From: Candidatus Sumerlaeota bacterium
Lineage (GTDB): Bacteria; Sumerlaeota; Sumerlaeia; SLMS01; JAHLLQ01
DNA: 64,000 nucleotides
Reading direction: 5' to 3'
NCBI GenBank assembly: GCA_030156535.1
Contig: JASGMJ010000016.1
Location: 1 to 64,000, forward strand
Shown here: one piece after another, positions 26,934 through 36,274 of the stretch
Position numbering within the stretch: the first letter of the stretch is position 1
Layout of the letters: each line of letters starts with the position of its first letter
Made by a program: the position numbers and the translations under genes
The notes under the pieces: model-generated
What the model saw: only the letters and a program-made list of their open reading frames with translations
Told to the model about the DNA's origin: nothing
The model's database searches: none

Positions 26934-26974
26934 AAGTCCCACAGGGACGACTGAACGTTCAGCCCACGGGACTT
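26934..26974. repeat. Nested REP-like palindrome before the cysteine desulfurase gene
   Basis: An outer inverted repeat AAGTCCC (26934-26940)/GGGACTT (26968-26974) encloses GTCCCACAGGGAC and the perfect palindrome CTGAACGTTCAG (26951-26962). The AGTCCC-N3-GGGACGACTGA core recurs four times in the 58-kb cluster. It ends 10 nt before the ATG at 26985, so in RNA the hairpin could mask the ribosome-binding region, which has no obvious Shine-Dalgarno. Confidence 0.65.
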
Positions 26975-26984
26975 GTTCACTCTC

Positions 26985-28151
26985 ATGCCGCTCTATCTCG
27001 ACAGCCACGCCACGACGCCGCTGGACCCGAGGGTCCTTGAAGCCATGATGCCGTACCTGACCGATCGGTTCGGCAACGCGGCATCCACGACGCACTCCTT
27101 CGGACACGAGGCCGCCGAGGCCGTCGCCCGCGCCCGCGCCCAGGTGGCGGCCGCCACCGGCGCGCAACCGGACGATGTTGTCTTCACGAGCGGCGCGACC
27201 GAGGCGCTCAATCTGGCGATCAAAGGCACCGCCGAAGCCGCACGCGGCGGCGGGCACATTGTGACGTGCGTGGCAGAGCACCCGGCGGTGCTCGATGCGT
27301 GCGCACGGATGGAGCGCGCGGGCGTGCGCGTGACGCGCCTGCCGATCGAACCCGACGGCTCGCTCTCTCCCGCACGCGTTGCGGCCGCCCTGGAAGACGA
27401 CACGTTCCTTGCAGCGATCATGCAGGCGAACAACGAAATCGGCACGATCCACGACATCGCGTCCATCGCGGCGCTGTGCGCGGAACGAGGCGTCCCCCTG
27501 CTGACAGACGCCACGCAGTCCGCCGGGAAAATTCCGCTGCGCATGGAGGAATGGGGCGTGCGGATGGCCGCACTGTCGGCGCACAAGGTTTATGGTCCGA
27601 AGGGGGTGGGGGCGCTGATTGTGCGGCGCTCCGGGCGCCCGCGCCTGCGCCTGACGCCCCAGATCGACGGTGGCGGGCACGAGCGCGGCCTGCGGTCGGG
27701 GACGCTGAACGTACCGGGTATTGTGGGGCTGGGCGCCGCGTTGGAAATCGCCGAGGCGGAGCGCGAAACGGAAGCCGCGCGGCTCGGCGCCCTGCGCGAC
27801 CGTTTGCGCGCGCGGCTGTTCGGCGAGCTCGACGCGCTGGAGGAAAACGGCACGGCGCCGGCAAAGCTCGCACACAATCTCAACGTCGCGTTTCATTTCG
27901 TGGACAGCGCCGCGCTGCTCAACGCCGTGCCGCAAGTCGCCGTTTCCACCGGCTCGGCGTGCAGCAGTGCGGAACCCGAACCCAGCCACGTGATTCTGGC
28001 GCTCGGACACGGCGAAGAACACGCGCGCTGCTCCGTACGCTTCGGGCTGCACCGCTTCACCACACCCGAAGACATCGAGCAGGCCGCCAGCCTCGTGATC
28101 GCCGCCGTCCGCGAGCTGCGTGGACACTCGGGCCTGTACGGCGCGACATAA
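26985..28151 (+). CDS. Cysteine desulfurase (IscS/NifS family)
   Basis: The enzyme takes sulfur from L-cysteine as a persulfide for Fe-S clusters or thio-modification. The 388-residue protein starts MPLYLDSHATTPLDPRVLEAMMPYL, the family N-terminus. The PLP lysine is K201 (LSAHKVYGPKGVGAL) and the persulfide-forming cysteine is C326 (VSTGSACSSAEPEPSHVI), in the long loop with the Ser-Ser pattern of group I (IscS/NifS) enzymes. R-S-G-T at GLRSGTLNVPGIVG is also conserved. No iscU, iscA or mnmA is adjacent, so its sulfur acceptor cannot be inferred. A REP-like palindrome immediately precedes the start. Confidence 0.92.
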   Translation: MPLYLDSHATTPLDPRVLEAMMPYLTDRFGNAASTTHSFGHEAAEAVARARAQVAAATGAQPDDVVFTSGATEALNLAIKGTAEAARGGGHIVTCVAEHPAVLDACARMERAGVRVTRLPIEPDGSLSPARVAAALEDDTFLAAIMQANNEIGTIHDIASIAALCAERGVPLLTDATQSAGKIPLRMEEWGVRMAALSAHKVYGPKGVGALIVRRSGRPRLRLTPQIDGGGHERGLRSGTLNVPGIVGLGAALEIAEAERETEAARLGALRDRLRARLFGELDALEENGTAPAKLAHNLNVAFHFVDSAALLNAVPQVAVSTGSACSSAEPEPSHVILALGHGEEHARCSVRFGLHRFTTPEDIEQAASLVIAAVRELRGHSGLYGAT

Positions 28152-28228
28152 GCCCCCCGGTACTGCTTGCGGCCACACGGATGTTCTGCTCCCGTAGCCT
28201 CCTAAATCAGATAAACTCGGGGGTTTGC

Positions 28229-29575
28229 ATGAAAGCCTGGAGGGGAATCACAACGGCTGCGGCCATCTTGATGGCGTGGGCGGGTATCGTGACGGCGCAA
28301 CCGGTCGTCAGCGTCACTCTCGGCGAACAGATGCGCATCGACGTTGCCGACACCACCGTGACGCCGATCACAGGGGGTTGGGAACTTACCTGCCCCATGG
28401 AGACGGACAACGATGGCGCGTTTGGTGTCTCCACCAGCTTCCGCCGCTGGTGGCACTTCGAGGTTTCCAATCTGAATCCCGCGGGCGAGACGCTGCGCTT
28501 TAACATCACGCTCGCGCGCTACTCCGACACGATCACACCGGTCGTCAGTTTCGACGGCGGTCCTTACACGCGGATTGCTTCGCCGCCGACACGCAGCGGC
28601 AGCACTGACTACATTTGGACATTCGATGTCGATGTGCCGCCGGGCACGACGTCGCTGCGCGTCGCAAAGTATTTCCCGTACACTCTTGCCGACCGCGAAG
28701 CGTTCCGCACCTGGTACAACGATGCCCAGTACGCGGAGCGCGTGGAGGAGGAAGTCATCGGTTACTCCGTGCAGAGCCGCCCGATTTACATGCTGACGCT
28801 GACCGACGAGTCCGTCCCCGACGCGGGGAAGAAGCGCGTGTGGATTCACACCTGCGTCCACCCGTCGGAAAACACGGCGTACTTCACCATGGAGGGAATC
28901 GTGCAGTTTCTCCTCTCGGGCAGCGCGTACTCCGAGGCGATCCTGGACAACACGATCTTCAACATCGTGACAATGGCGAATCCCGACGGTGTGGCCCTTG
29001 GCAATTACCGCACGACGGCAACGAGCACGAACATCGAAAACGAGTTCGGCGCTCCCTATGATTCAACGGTGCCCGAAGCGCAGGCCATCCGTCTGAAGAT
29101 CGAGGAGTTCATGGGAACGGCCGACAACGTCGGCTCAAACCCGATCGAACTGCTGCTCAACCTGCATGCCACGCACAGCTACTCGCCGCCGTTTCACTTC
29201 GTGCACAACGGCACGTGGTCGCAGCCCGGCGACTCCGGCGCCAAGCCGTCGGTCAACGCTCTTGAACTCCAGTGGGTCAACCTGGTGAAGGCCCGCAGCC
29301 CGCTCGTTGCACTCGGCAACAGCCAGAGCAGTACGTTCAACCATCCTTCGCGCCCGTACGTGGAAAGCATGATGCACGACCGCTACTCCATCAACCCACA
29401 GTGGAATGATGTGATGGCGATCACCTTTGAAGGAACATACCAGTACGGTCCGATTTCGGGTGTGCCCAACGTGCCGGACGACTACCGCGATGTCGGCGCG
29501 GCAATGGGGGGCGCCATCGGCGACTTCTTTGGCATTGCAGAGCCCGCCGGCTTGGACTCCTGGGTGCTTTACTGA
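28229..29575 (+). CDS. Secreted M14 zinc carboxypeptidase (cytosolic-carboxypeptidase-like subfamily)
   Basis: The 448-residue product has a signal peptide (residues 1-23, AAAILMAWAGIVTA). Residues about 60-160 resemble the N-terminal beta-sandwich of cytosolic-carboxypeptidase-like M14 enzymes (WWHFEVSNLNPAGETLRFNITLARYSD). The catalytic domain shows the zinc motif H211-x2-E214 (HTCVHPSENT), MANPDGVALGNYR with the substrate-binding Arg, a third ligand His in LLLNLHATHSYSP and the catalytic Glu in VMAITFEGTYQYG. It should remove C-terminal residues from peptides outside the cytoplasm. Its 3' end overlaps the convergent propeller gene by 7 nt. An open frame reaching back into the desulfurase gene is a shadow. 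Confidence 0.82.
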   Translation: MKAWRGITTAAAILMAWAGIVTAQPVVSVTLGEQMRIDVADTTVTPITGGWELTCPMETDNDGAFGVSTSFRRWWHFEVSNLNPAGETLRFNITLARYSDTITPVVSFDGGPYTRIASPPTRSGSTDYIWTFDVDVPPGTTSLRVAKYFPYTLADREAFRTWYNDAQYAERVEEEVIGYSVQSRPIYMLTLTDESVPDAGKKRVWIHTCVHPSENTAYFTMEGIVQFLLSGSAYSEAILDNTIFNIVTMANPDGVALGNYRTTATSTNIENEFGAPYDSTVPEAQAIRLKIEEFMGTADNVGSNPIELLLNLHATHSYSPPFHFVHNGTWSQPGDSGAKPSVNALELQWVNLVKARSPLVALGNSQSSTFNHPSRPYVESMMHDRYSINPQWNDVMAITFEGTYQYGPISGVPNVPDDYRDVGAAMGGAIGDFFGIAEPAGLDSWVLY

Positions 29576-30807
29576 TTCGTGCGGCGCACGCGGTACACCG
29601 TGCCGTCGGCCCCGGCCTGATAGCCATACCCGTCGCCCGACGTGACGTAGAGCCAGCCGTCGTGCCAGAGCACGTTCTCGCTCTTCATGGCGGGGTTGTT
29701 CGTTGCGGTGGCGAGATCGGCCCAGGGCTGTTCGCCTTCACCGCGCGCATCGAATACGTTCGCTGGATCCGGCAGGAAACGATAAACCCGGGAAGGCTTT
29801 GCGGAAACAACATACAGAAAACCGTCGTCATCGAACCCCATGTCGGTGATGTCCGCGGATCGTTTCTTCACGGGATCGTAGGGATCGAAACGTGCGACGA
29901 CCTGAACGGCGAGCGGCTCGACAGGACGACCTTCTCCATCAACGCGAAAGCGGTAAATAACGGAAGACGTGCGCGTGCCAACGTAGAGCCAGCCATCGCG
30001 ATGAGCGAGTGCGCTGTGGCCATGGAACGACTCCGTCCCTGATTTTTCCACGTACACGTCGGAGCCGAGAACGATCTCCCCGCCGGGAGCCCCTGCTTCG
30101 GGATCCTCCACGAGCCGCGACAAGTCATAGCGCACGAGCACGCTGTTGTCCTTTGCAACCGCATAGAGCGAGTTGGCCACCGGAAGCACGTTGTCCGGGC
30201 CGTTCAGCCACCCATGAGGCGGGTCGCTCGTGCGTGGATCATGGTGAGGATACGTGCCGCCCGCACGGATGTCGTGACGCTCCACTTCATACCAACGCTG
30301 CGTGCGCAGATCGAAACGCAGGATGGCGTCCGTAAGGTTCTTGCTGAACGCCACGGGGTACTCGGGCGTGCGGCGCAGATCGACGCCGCTGAAGCCGCAG
30401 ATGTAGAAGGAGTGCGTGGGCGCGTGGTAGCGCAGCGTGCAGTACGGCCGGTCGGTGAGGCGATCGCTTTCGGGAGGATCGGAGGCGCGGTTCCACAACT
30501 TGAACGGCGGAGCGGACGGCGGGGCGAAGAGCTCGCCATTCGTCCGCACGGCCTCGCCCGCTTCGCCGGGACCGAACGGTTCCGCAACGCCGGGGTCCAC
30601 GCGAAACAGGGTTCCGGCGCGATCCTCCACTTCGGCCGTCACGCCTCCCGCGCCGCGCACCCGCCCGCGCGCGAGAACGTACAGGCTGCCATCCACCATC
30701 TCCAGCCCCCGAGGAAACGGCACCACCGTCGTGACGCGCTCGACAAGGAGTTCGCCGCGCAGCACGGCGGGAAAGAGGAGGAGTAGCAACACAAGCGGCC
30801 GAATCAT
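29569..30807 (-). CDS. Secreted beta-propeller-like protein of unknown function
   Basis: The 412-residue protein has a signal peptide (MIRPLVLLLLLFPAVLRG). The rest is made of repeated WLYV/LYVV strands typical of six-bladed propellers: GSLYVLARGRV, HSFYICGFSGVDL, NSLYAVAKDNSVLVRYDL, GWLYVGTRTSSVIYRFRVDGEGRP, GFLYVVSAKPSRVYRFLPD and GWLYVTSGDGYGYQAGADGTVYRVRR. No catalytic set for SMP-30 or other lactonases stands out. Several HGHSALAHRDG and HHDPRT histidines could bind metal. It may be a sugar- or quinone-binding secreted protein; I cannot name a function. It lies alone, convergent with the M14 peptidase. Confidence 0.65.
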   Translation of the reverse strand: MIRPLVLLLLLFPAVLRGELLVERVTTVVPFPRGLEMVDGSLYVLARGRVRGAGGVTAEVEDRAGTLFRVDPGVAEPFGPGEAGEAVRTNGELFAPPSAPPFKLWNRASDPPESDRLTDRPYCTLRYHAPTHSFYICGFSGVDLRRTPEYPVAFSKNLTDAILRFDLRTQRWYEVERHDIRAGGTYPHHDPRTSDPPHGWLNGPDNVLPVANSLYAVAKDNSVLVRYDLSRLVEDPEAGAPGGEIVLGSDVYVEKSGTESFHGHSALAHRDGWLYVGTRTSSVIYRFRVDGEGRPVEPLAVQVVARFDPYDPVKKRSADITDMGFDDDGFLYVVSAKPSRVYRFLPDPANVFDARGEGEQPWADLATATNNPAMKSENVLWHDGWLYVTSGDGYGYQAGADGTVYRVRRTNQ

Positions 30808-30846
30808 TGGGATGCTCCTTCGGAAGATGTGAGAACTTAAACAGAA

Positions 30847-30873
30847 ACGGGGAACCCGTGCAAGGCTCCCCGT
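30847..30873 (-). terminator. Putative terminator after ilvC
   Basis: On the minus strand ACGGGGA (30873-30867) pairs with TCCCCGT (30853-30847) around a 13-nt loop and is followed by TTCTGTTT. It lies about 28 nt past the ilvC stop codon. Confidence 0.5.
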
Positions 30874-30900
30874 CGATGAATCGCTTCTGTTGAAGGGTTG

Positions 30901-31905
30901 TTACTTTGCGTCGTTGAGCCAGCTCATCATGCTGCGCAGCTGCTTGCCGATGACTTCGCTGCCGTGCTTGGCGCCGTCCTCGCGCATCTTGAGGAAGTTC
31001 TTCCGGCCCGTTTCGTTCTCCTTCATCCATTCGCGGGCGAACTCGCCGCTCTGGATTTCGGAGAGGATCTTGCGCAGTTCCTTGCGCGTCTCGTCGTTCA
31101 CCAGGCGCGCGCCGCGCGTGTAATCGCCGTACTCGGCCGTGTCGCTGATCGAGTCGCGCATCCGCGAGATGCCGCCCTTGTAGATCAGATCGACGATCAG
31201 CTTCAGTTCGTGCTGGCACTCGAAGTAGGCCATCTCGGGGGCATAGCCCGCCTCGACGAGCGTGTCGAACGCCGCATGGATCAACGCCGATGTGCCACCG
31301 CACAGGATCGTCTGCTCGCCGAACAGATCGGTCTCCGTCTCTTCCTTGAAGGACGTTTCGATGATGCCGGCGCGGCCGCCGCCCACGGCGCAGGCGTGCG
31401 CCAGTGCGAACTCACGCGCCTTGCCCGAGGCATCCTGGTGCACGGCGATCAGGCAGGGAACGCCGCCGCCTTCCACGAACACGTCGCGCACGAGATGGCC
31501 GGGGCCCTTGGGCGCCACCATGTAGACATCGACGTCAGCGGGGGGCTTGATGAAGCCGAAGTGGATGTTGAAGCCGTGGCTGAAGACGAGCGCCTTGCCT
31601 GCCGTCAGGTGCGGCTTGATGTCGGTCTCGTACATCTTGCCCTGAATGTGATCGGGCACGAGGACCTGGATGATGTCGGCCTTGGCGGAAACTTCGGCGG
31701 CGCTGCCGACCTCAAAGCCGTGCGACTTCGCGAGGTCGTAGTTCTTGCCGCCGGGGCGCTGGCCGATGATGACGTTCACGCCCGATTCGCGCATATTCTG
31801 CGCCTGGGCGTGGCCCTGGCTGCCATAGCCGATCACGGCCACGGTCTTGCCGTTGAGGAGGCTTGGGTTGGCGTCCTTGTCGTAGAGAAGCTGGAGTGGA
31901 GACAT
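30901..31905 (-). CDS. ilvC: Ketol-acid reductoisomerase
   Basis: IlvC isomerises and reduces acetolactate or acetohydroxybutyrate in branched-chain amino acid synthesis. The 334-residue size and single C-terminal knotted domain mark the short class I form. [29 protein letters not shown] is the dinucleotide fold; its loop residues ([10 protein letters not shown]) should decide NADPH versus NADH. Mg-binding acidic residues are in [15 protein letters not shown] text ([18 protein letters not shown]) and [21 protein letters not shown] precedes the start region; GTG 31911 is an alternative two codons upstream. ilvB/ilvN are not beside it. It lies 71 nt downstream of secDF on the same strand, so it may be read from the same transcript. 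Confidence 0.95.
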   Translation of the reverse strand: MSPLQLLYDKDANPSLLNGKTVAVIGYGSQGHAQAQNMRESGVNVIIGQRPGGKNYDLAKSHGFEVGSAAEVSAKADIIQVLVPDHIQGKMYETDIKPHLTAGKALVFSHGFNIHFGFIKPPADVDVYMVAPKGPGHLVRDVFVEGGGVPCLIAVHQDASGKAREFALAHACAVGGGRAGIIETSFKEETETDLFGEQTILCGGTSALIHAAFDTLVEAGYAPEMAYFECQHELKLIVDLIYKGGISRMRDSISDTAEYGDYTRGARLVNDETRKELRKILSEIQSGEFAREWMKENETGRKNFLKMREDGAKHGSEVIGKQLRSMMSWLNDAK

Positions 31906-31976
31906 CGTCACATTGTCCTTGCGGGTTTTGGGATTCTGTCCGCCCCCCATGGGGCCGGACGTTCCAGACGCCTTGC

Positions 31977-34736
31977 TCAGGCGCCGATCTTGACTGTCTT
32001 GGTGCGCTGACCCTGGGCCTTCACGATGCCCTCGCGCTTTTCCTTCGCGTGGATGAACACGTACACCATCGCCGAGGCCACGAAGATCGACGAGTACGTT
32101 CCGACGCCGATGCCCAGAAGCAGGATCAGCGCGAAGTCCTTCAACCCCACACCGCCGAACAGCAGCATCGAGAGCACCGCCACCAACGTCGTGCCCGAAG
32201 TGAAGACCGTACGCGAGAGTGTCTTGTTGATCGCGTAGTTGATGATCTCGCCGATGCTCTTGCCGTACATCTCGCTCGACGACTCTCGGATTCGGTCGAA
32301 CACCACGATCGTATCGTTGACCGAGTAACCCAGAATAATCATCAGCGCCGACACAATATCGAGCGTCAGGTTGTGCCCGAGTGCGACGAAGATACCGAGC
32401 GAGATCAGAAGATCGTGCACGAGCGCCGCGACGGCGCCGAGACCGTAGATCGGGCGGAAACGGAATGCGAGGTAGCCCAGAATGACAAGCGAGGCCACCA
32501 GCAGCATGAAGAAGGCGCTCCACTTGAACTCCGAGCCGACAACGGACTCGATGCTCTGGGTCGAGACGATCTTCACCTTCTCGCCAAACGCCCCCGAAAG
32601 ACCCGCTTCGATCTGCTCGCGGATTGTTTCAAGTGACTTGCCGTCGCTCTTCTTCGGCACGGTGACCTGGAAGATGTCCTCGTTGAGCACCTTGACGACC
32701 TTCACGTTGTCGAACTTGCCGTCGGCCTCTGAACCCTCCAGTGCCTTCTGCATTGCCGGGCGCGTCACGACTTCCATGTCCGATGCCTCCACGGTGGCGA
32801 CGACGCCGCCCGTGAAGTCGATGCCCGGATTCACACCGTGCACCACCAGGTAGAAGATCGAAACGCCGACCAGCAGGCTGGTGAACACAACGCCCACGCG
32901 GCGGTACTTCATGAAGTCGTAGTTGGCGTTCTTGAAGGGAACGAAGTGCCCGACCTTCATCGTCTTCTTCTTGGCCACGTAGGCCTCGATGAGGGCGCGG
33001 GTCACCGTGAGGCCGGTGTAGAGGTTGGCGATCAGGCCGATGGCCAGTGCCGTCCAGAAGCCCTTCACGGAATCGCCGGCGATCTCGAAGGCCAGCAGCA
33101 CGAGCGCCGGAAGCAGCGTCGTGATGTTCGAGTCGAGGATGACGCTGAACGCGCGTCCGAATGCGGCGTTCAATGCCGCGCGGAACGGCTTGCCGCTCTC
33201 CAGTTCCTCGCGCAGGCGCTCGTAGATCAGGACGTTCGCGTCCACCGCCATGCCCATCGTCAGCAGGATGCCGCCAATACCCGAGAGTGTCAGCGTGGCG
33301 TTCGCCAGCGACAGGATCGCCAGGATCAGCAACACGTTCAAAATCATGGCGATGATCGCGAAGAAACCCGCCATCTGGTAGATGATGATCATCATGATGA
33401 CGAGAACGACCGCGCCGATGATCAGCGCCTGGCCGGACTGAATAACCGAGTCCTTGCCGAGGCTGGCGCCGATGGCCTGCTCGTTGATGATTTGCAGCGG
33501 CGCGGGAAGCGAACCGGCCTTGAGCACCAGCGTCAGATCCTGCGCCTCTTCCTGCGTGAACGTTCCCGAAATCTCGCAGTTGCCGTACAGGATGGGCTCG
33601 TTGATGCGGGGCGAGGAGTAGACCTTGCCGTCGAGCACGATGGCGAAGCGCTCGCCCGTGTGATCCGTCGTGACTTCGGCGAACTTCTCGGTGCCCTCGC
33701 GGTTGAACTCCAGCAGCACCTTGTGGGGGCTGTCGATGTCGTTGACGTCGGTGTAGGGCTGCGCGCGGCGCAGGCTGTCGCCCGTCAGCTCGGGGCGGCT
33801 CTTGAGAACGAAAGCCAGGTTATCCACTTCGGTGCGCTGGCCCGCGTTGTCGATCTTCACTTCCTTGCCGAGGAACAGACTGTAGTTGGCAGGAAGCAGG
33901 GCGGCTGCGGCTTCGTCATCCACCACCTTGATGGTCGTGCCGGCGATTTCACCCGGGATTTCCTTCAGGAACTCGTCGCGCACGACGCCACTGCCCGCGG
34001 CATTGTCCCACGTGGCGGGGTCGATGAACTTGCGCACCTCGGTGTTGTGATCGGGATGCAGGAGGCGGAACTCCAGGTTCGCCGTCCTGAGCAGCCCGTT
34101 GCGGATGCGCTCGGGATCGGTTTCGCCGGGAATCTGAACGAGAATACGATCGGGGGGCTGCTTGACGACGACGGGCTGGGTCAGTCCGAACTCGTTGACG
34201 CGGTTGCGGATCGTCTTGAGAGCCGCATCAACGCTCTGCTGGCGATTGAGCGTGCGCAATTCTGCGAGGATGGGCAACTCTGCTTCCCCGCCGCTGGCGA
34301 TCTTGGTGATGTCGCCGATGTCGAGACTGGACTGGAACTCATCCTCGATGATCGACTCGACGAGCTTCTCGTCGCCTGCGGAAACATCAGAGACAACGAT
34401 CGCCTTTCGATCATTGTCCACTCGCACGGCCGCCTCGATTTTTTCGTTGCGGAAGGCGCTGATCATGCGCTCGGCAAGGCGGTCGAGATCGCGCTGCACC
34501 ATGCGTTCGGTGTCGAGAGCGATGAGGAACTCGACGCCGCCCTGCAAGTCGAGCCCCAGCTTGATCATGCTGCTGTCGCCGATGCGCTGGCGCTGTTCAG
34601 CCAACTGCTCCTCGGACGGCTCTTCCGGCAGACTGCGCGCGTAGAAGAAATAGTCGACGGTCGGCCAGACAAAGATGAGCGACAGCGCCGTGACGGTGAG
34701 GACGAAGATCATCCGGCCATTAAGAATCTTGTTCAT
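31977..34736 (-). CDS. secDF: Fused protein-export accessory protein SecD-SecF
   Basis: SecDF uses proton flow to pull exported chains through SecYEG on the outer face of the membrane. The 919-residue protein is a natural fusion. The SecD half has an N-terminal span, [16 protein letters not shown] (about residue 58), the P1 head domain, and the multi-span region with [18 protein letters not shown] (about 510). The SecF half starts near residue 615 with [36 protein letters not shown] and ends with [16 protein letters not shown] and a basic tail. Fusions are typical of Firmicutes, Bacteroidota and several uncultured phyla. yajC lies 87 nt upstream in the usual yajC-secD-secF order. ATG 34736 is preferred; the frame to 34778 adds no homology. 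Confidence 0.96.
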   Translation of the reverse strand: MNKILNGRMIFVLTVTALSLIFVWPTVDYFFYARSLPEEPSEEQLAEQRQRIGDSSMIKLGLDLQGGVEFLIALDTERMVQRDLDRLAERMISAFRNEKIEAAVRVDNDRKAIVVSDVSAGDEKLVESIIEDEFQSSLDIGDITKIASGGEAELPILAELRTLNRQQSVDAALKTIRNRVNEFGLTQPVVVKQPPDRILVQIPGETDPERIRNGLLRTANLEFRLLHPDHNTEVRKFIDPATWDNAAGSGVVRDEFLKEIPGEIAGTTIKVVDDEAAAALLPANYSLFLGKEVKIDNAGQRTEVDNLAFVLKSRPELTGDSLRRAQPYTDVNDIDSPHKVLLEFNREGTEKFAEVTTDHTGERFAIVLDGKVYSSPRINEPILYGNCEISGTFTQEEAQDLTLVLKAGSLPAPLQIINEQAIGASLGKDSVIQSGQALIIGAVVLVIMMIIIYQMAGFFAIIAMILNVLLILAILSLANATLTLSGIGGILLTMGMAVDANVLIYERLREELESGKPFRAALNAAFGRAFSVILDSNITTLLPALVLLAFEIAGDSVKGFWTALAIGLIANLYTGLTVTRALIEAYVAKKKTMKVGHFVPFKNANYDFMKYRRVGVVFTSLLVGVSIFYLVVHGVNPGIDFTGGVVATVEASDMEVVTRPAMQKALEGSEADGKFDNVKVVKVLNEDIFQVTVPKKSDGKSLETIREQIEAGLSGAFGEKVKIVSTQSIESVVGSEFKWSAFFMLLVASLVILGYLAFRFRPIYGLGAVAALVHDLLISLGIFVALGHNLTLDIVSALMIILGYSVNDTIVVFDRIRESSSEMYGKSIGEIINYAINKTLSRTVFTSGTTLVAVLSMLLFGGVGLKDFALILLLGIGVGTYSSIFVASAMVYVFIHAKEKREGIVKAQGQRTKTVKIGA

Positions 34737-34823
34737 TGGGGGAAGTCCTGTGAGGTACCTGAAACGTTGCGGAGGCAATCAAGTTGGAAGGAGAAAAAGT
34801 GTGCGGGCCGGATGGCGCCCAGC

Positions 34824-35180
34824 CTACTTCTTGCCCTCCTTCTCGTCGCCACCACCCTTCTTGGGGTTGATGACCGAAATGGACGAACGGTTGAACGTGA
34901 TTTTCACGTTCTTGGCAACTTCCACTTCGACCGTTTCCTTGTTGCTGGCATTGACGACGACGCCGTGAATGCCGCCGGCCGAGATGACCTTGTCGCCCTT
35001 GGACATGCCGGCGATCAATTCCTCGCGCTTCTTCTGTTCTTTCTTTTGCGGCCGCAGGACGATGAACCACAGCGCCATGATCATGATACCAATGAACATG
35101 ATCATCTTGGTCATGTCGCCTCCGCCAGAGGCGGGGGCCGATCCTTGGGCAAGCAGGTAGAGGGTCTGAAATCCGTTCAA
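34824..35180 (-). CDS. yajC: Sec translocase accessory protein YajC
   Basis: YajC is the small single-span partner of SecDF. The start is unusual: TTG 35180 has GGGGAG 8 nt upstream and gives 118 residues, while a GTG at 35207 is also in frame and an ATG occurs only at MTKMIMF. The membrane span MIMFIGIMIMALWFIVLRPQKKEQKKREELI is the family hallmark (RPQ-x-K-rich after the helix), followed by KGDKVISAGGIHGVVV and a Lys/Gly-rich tail. It is the first gene of the yajC-secDF unit and faces the long oriC-like spacer. Confidence 0.93.
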   Translation of the reverse strand: MNGFQTLYLLAQGSAPASGGGDMTKMIMFIGIMIMALWFIVLRPQKKEQKKREELIAGMSKGDKVISAGGIHGVVVNASNKETVEVEVAKNVKITFNRSSISVINPKKGGGDEKEGKK

Positions 35181-35558
35181 GCGATAGTCTCCCCATAAGG
35201 TGCGCACGACCCCCTGGGCCGAACGCGCGGCCCACCGGAGAAGGGGCGGCAGGCTAGGGAGACCGCTGAATGTCTGTCAAACGGAAAGCCCCCGGGACTC
35301 AGAGACCGGACTCCATCTCGCAGCTTTACGAGACGTTTTCTGTTCCCGATTTTCAGTCTACAGATTCCGCGCGTTGTGCTCTCCCATTTTCCATTTTTCT
35401 GTCTTCCTTCCGCCTCCACAGATCACGGGCGAGGTCCGGTTTCGCTCCGCCGGGCAAAGAGGCGGAACCCTCACCCCGAAGAGACGCCACCACATTCAGC
35501 ATCCTTTGGACGATTTCTTCACTGCCGTTGGATTCAGCCTTGGGGAAATCGCTGAAAG

Positions 35559-35567
35559 TTATCCACA
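35559..35567 (+). promoter_or_regulatory. DnaA box
   Basis: TTATCCACA, an exact match to the high-affinity DnaA box, on the plus strand. Confidence 0.7.
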
Positions 35568-35686
35568 GGCCTTGGGGATAATTGTGTGCACAGGCAGAGT
35601 TTTTTCTGCTCCCTTTTGTCTCGCAATATACTGATTTTATTTGATTTAAATAGGCTTTGGATTCGGTTTTTCCCCGGCCTCCAGCC

Positions 35687-35695
35687 TGTGGATAA
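35687..35695 (-). promoter_or_regulatory. DnaA box
   Basis: TGTGGATAA on the plus strand, hence TTATCCACA on the minus strand. It is an exact high-affinity box, 4 nt from the next one. Confidence 0.7.
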
Positions 35696-35699
35696 ACTC

Positions 35700-35708
35700 T
35701 GTGAATAA
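35700..35708 (-). promoter_or_regulatory. DnaA box
   Basis: TGTGAATAA on the plus strand (TTATTCACA on the minus strand) fits TTWTNCACA. It is paired head to tail with the preceding box, with 13-bp centre spacing. Confidence 0.65.
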
Positions 35709-35958
35709 CTTTTTACTGTTTGGCGGTCCTACTCCGTCCCTTCCACAGGTCTAAATCCTTCTCTATCAAACATTAACGATTTCCAAACAAACACCGAGCG
35801 CTTTTCACAGGACTTCACAGAACCTCGATCATGGATTTCTCCTATCGCTTATCTCTCCGTCCGGTATCCCCAGCCATCCCCAACAACACCCCTTCTCCAT
35901 TCACGCCGATGGGGTTGTTCAAATCCCATGAACTCAACCATTCGAGGCCGTTTTACCT

Positions 35959-35967
35959 TTTTCCACA
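35959..35967 (+). promoter_or_regulatory. DnaA box
   Basis: TTTTCCACA fits the consensus TTWTNCACA on the plus strand. A weaker site, CTTTTCACA, lies at 35801-35809. Confidence 0.6.
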
Positions 35968-36274
35968 GGGCTTACTACGGTGACGATAACAGAAAGATTA
36001 CTCCATTCTTTTAACACCCTTCATAGCCGGCCCCCCCAGCCTGGGCGATCTGGCGTTCTTCCCAAGAGTCCGAGTGCGGAGAGGGAAACATCAGAGCGTT
36101 CTCAAAGTTCCCGAGGTCTGCATTGCGCAGCGGCACCTGGCCGGACAACGTGGCTCGAGTCTGCCGTTCTCGCTTTCCGCCTCCGTGCCACGGCGCAACA
36201 AGTGCTCGGAGTCTTCCGAAAACCTTCCGGTTCATTGGGCGTCGATTCGCCTCCTTTTTTTGAGCGTAAATCGT

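Larger units (their letters stand above)
35181..36274. other. 1.1-kb gene-free region with DnaA-box cluster: candidate chromosomal replication origin
   Basis: No coding region is credible here. Bases about 35440-36000 are AT-richer than anything else this long in the window, and include the run CTGATTTTATTTGATTTAAA (about 35631-35650). Four perfect matches to the DnaA-box consensus TTWTNCACA lie in 409 bp, plus one 8/9 match. The flanking genes diverge (yajC-secDF to the left, the M28 gene to the right), and parABS is 19 kb away, both usual near oriC. A copy of the AGGGACGGAG repeat (35732-35741, inverted) and a TTTTCTGTTCCCGATTTTCAG stretch (about 35335) are also present. No dnaA, dnaN or gidA gene is here, which lowers certainty. 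Confidence 0.6.

Noticed and set aside
27266..28228. 5' extension of the M14 peptidase frame
   Set aside because: It is an Arg-rich out-of-frame reading of the cysteine desulfurase gene. The signal peptide starts at 28229.
35910..35945. GTTCAAATCCC resembling a tRNA T-arm
   Set aside because: The flanking bases pair only across an 11-nt loop, there is no acceptor or anticodon stem, and no CCA context. No tRNA is called.
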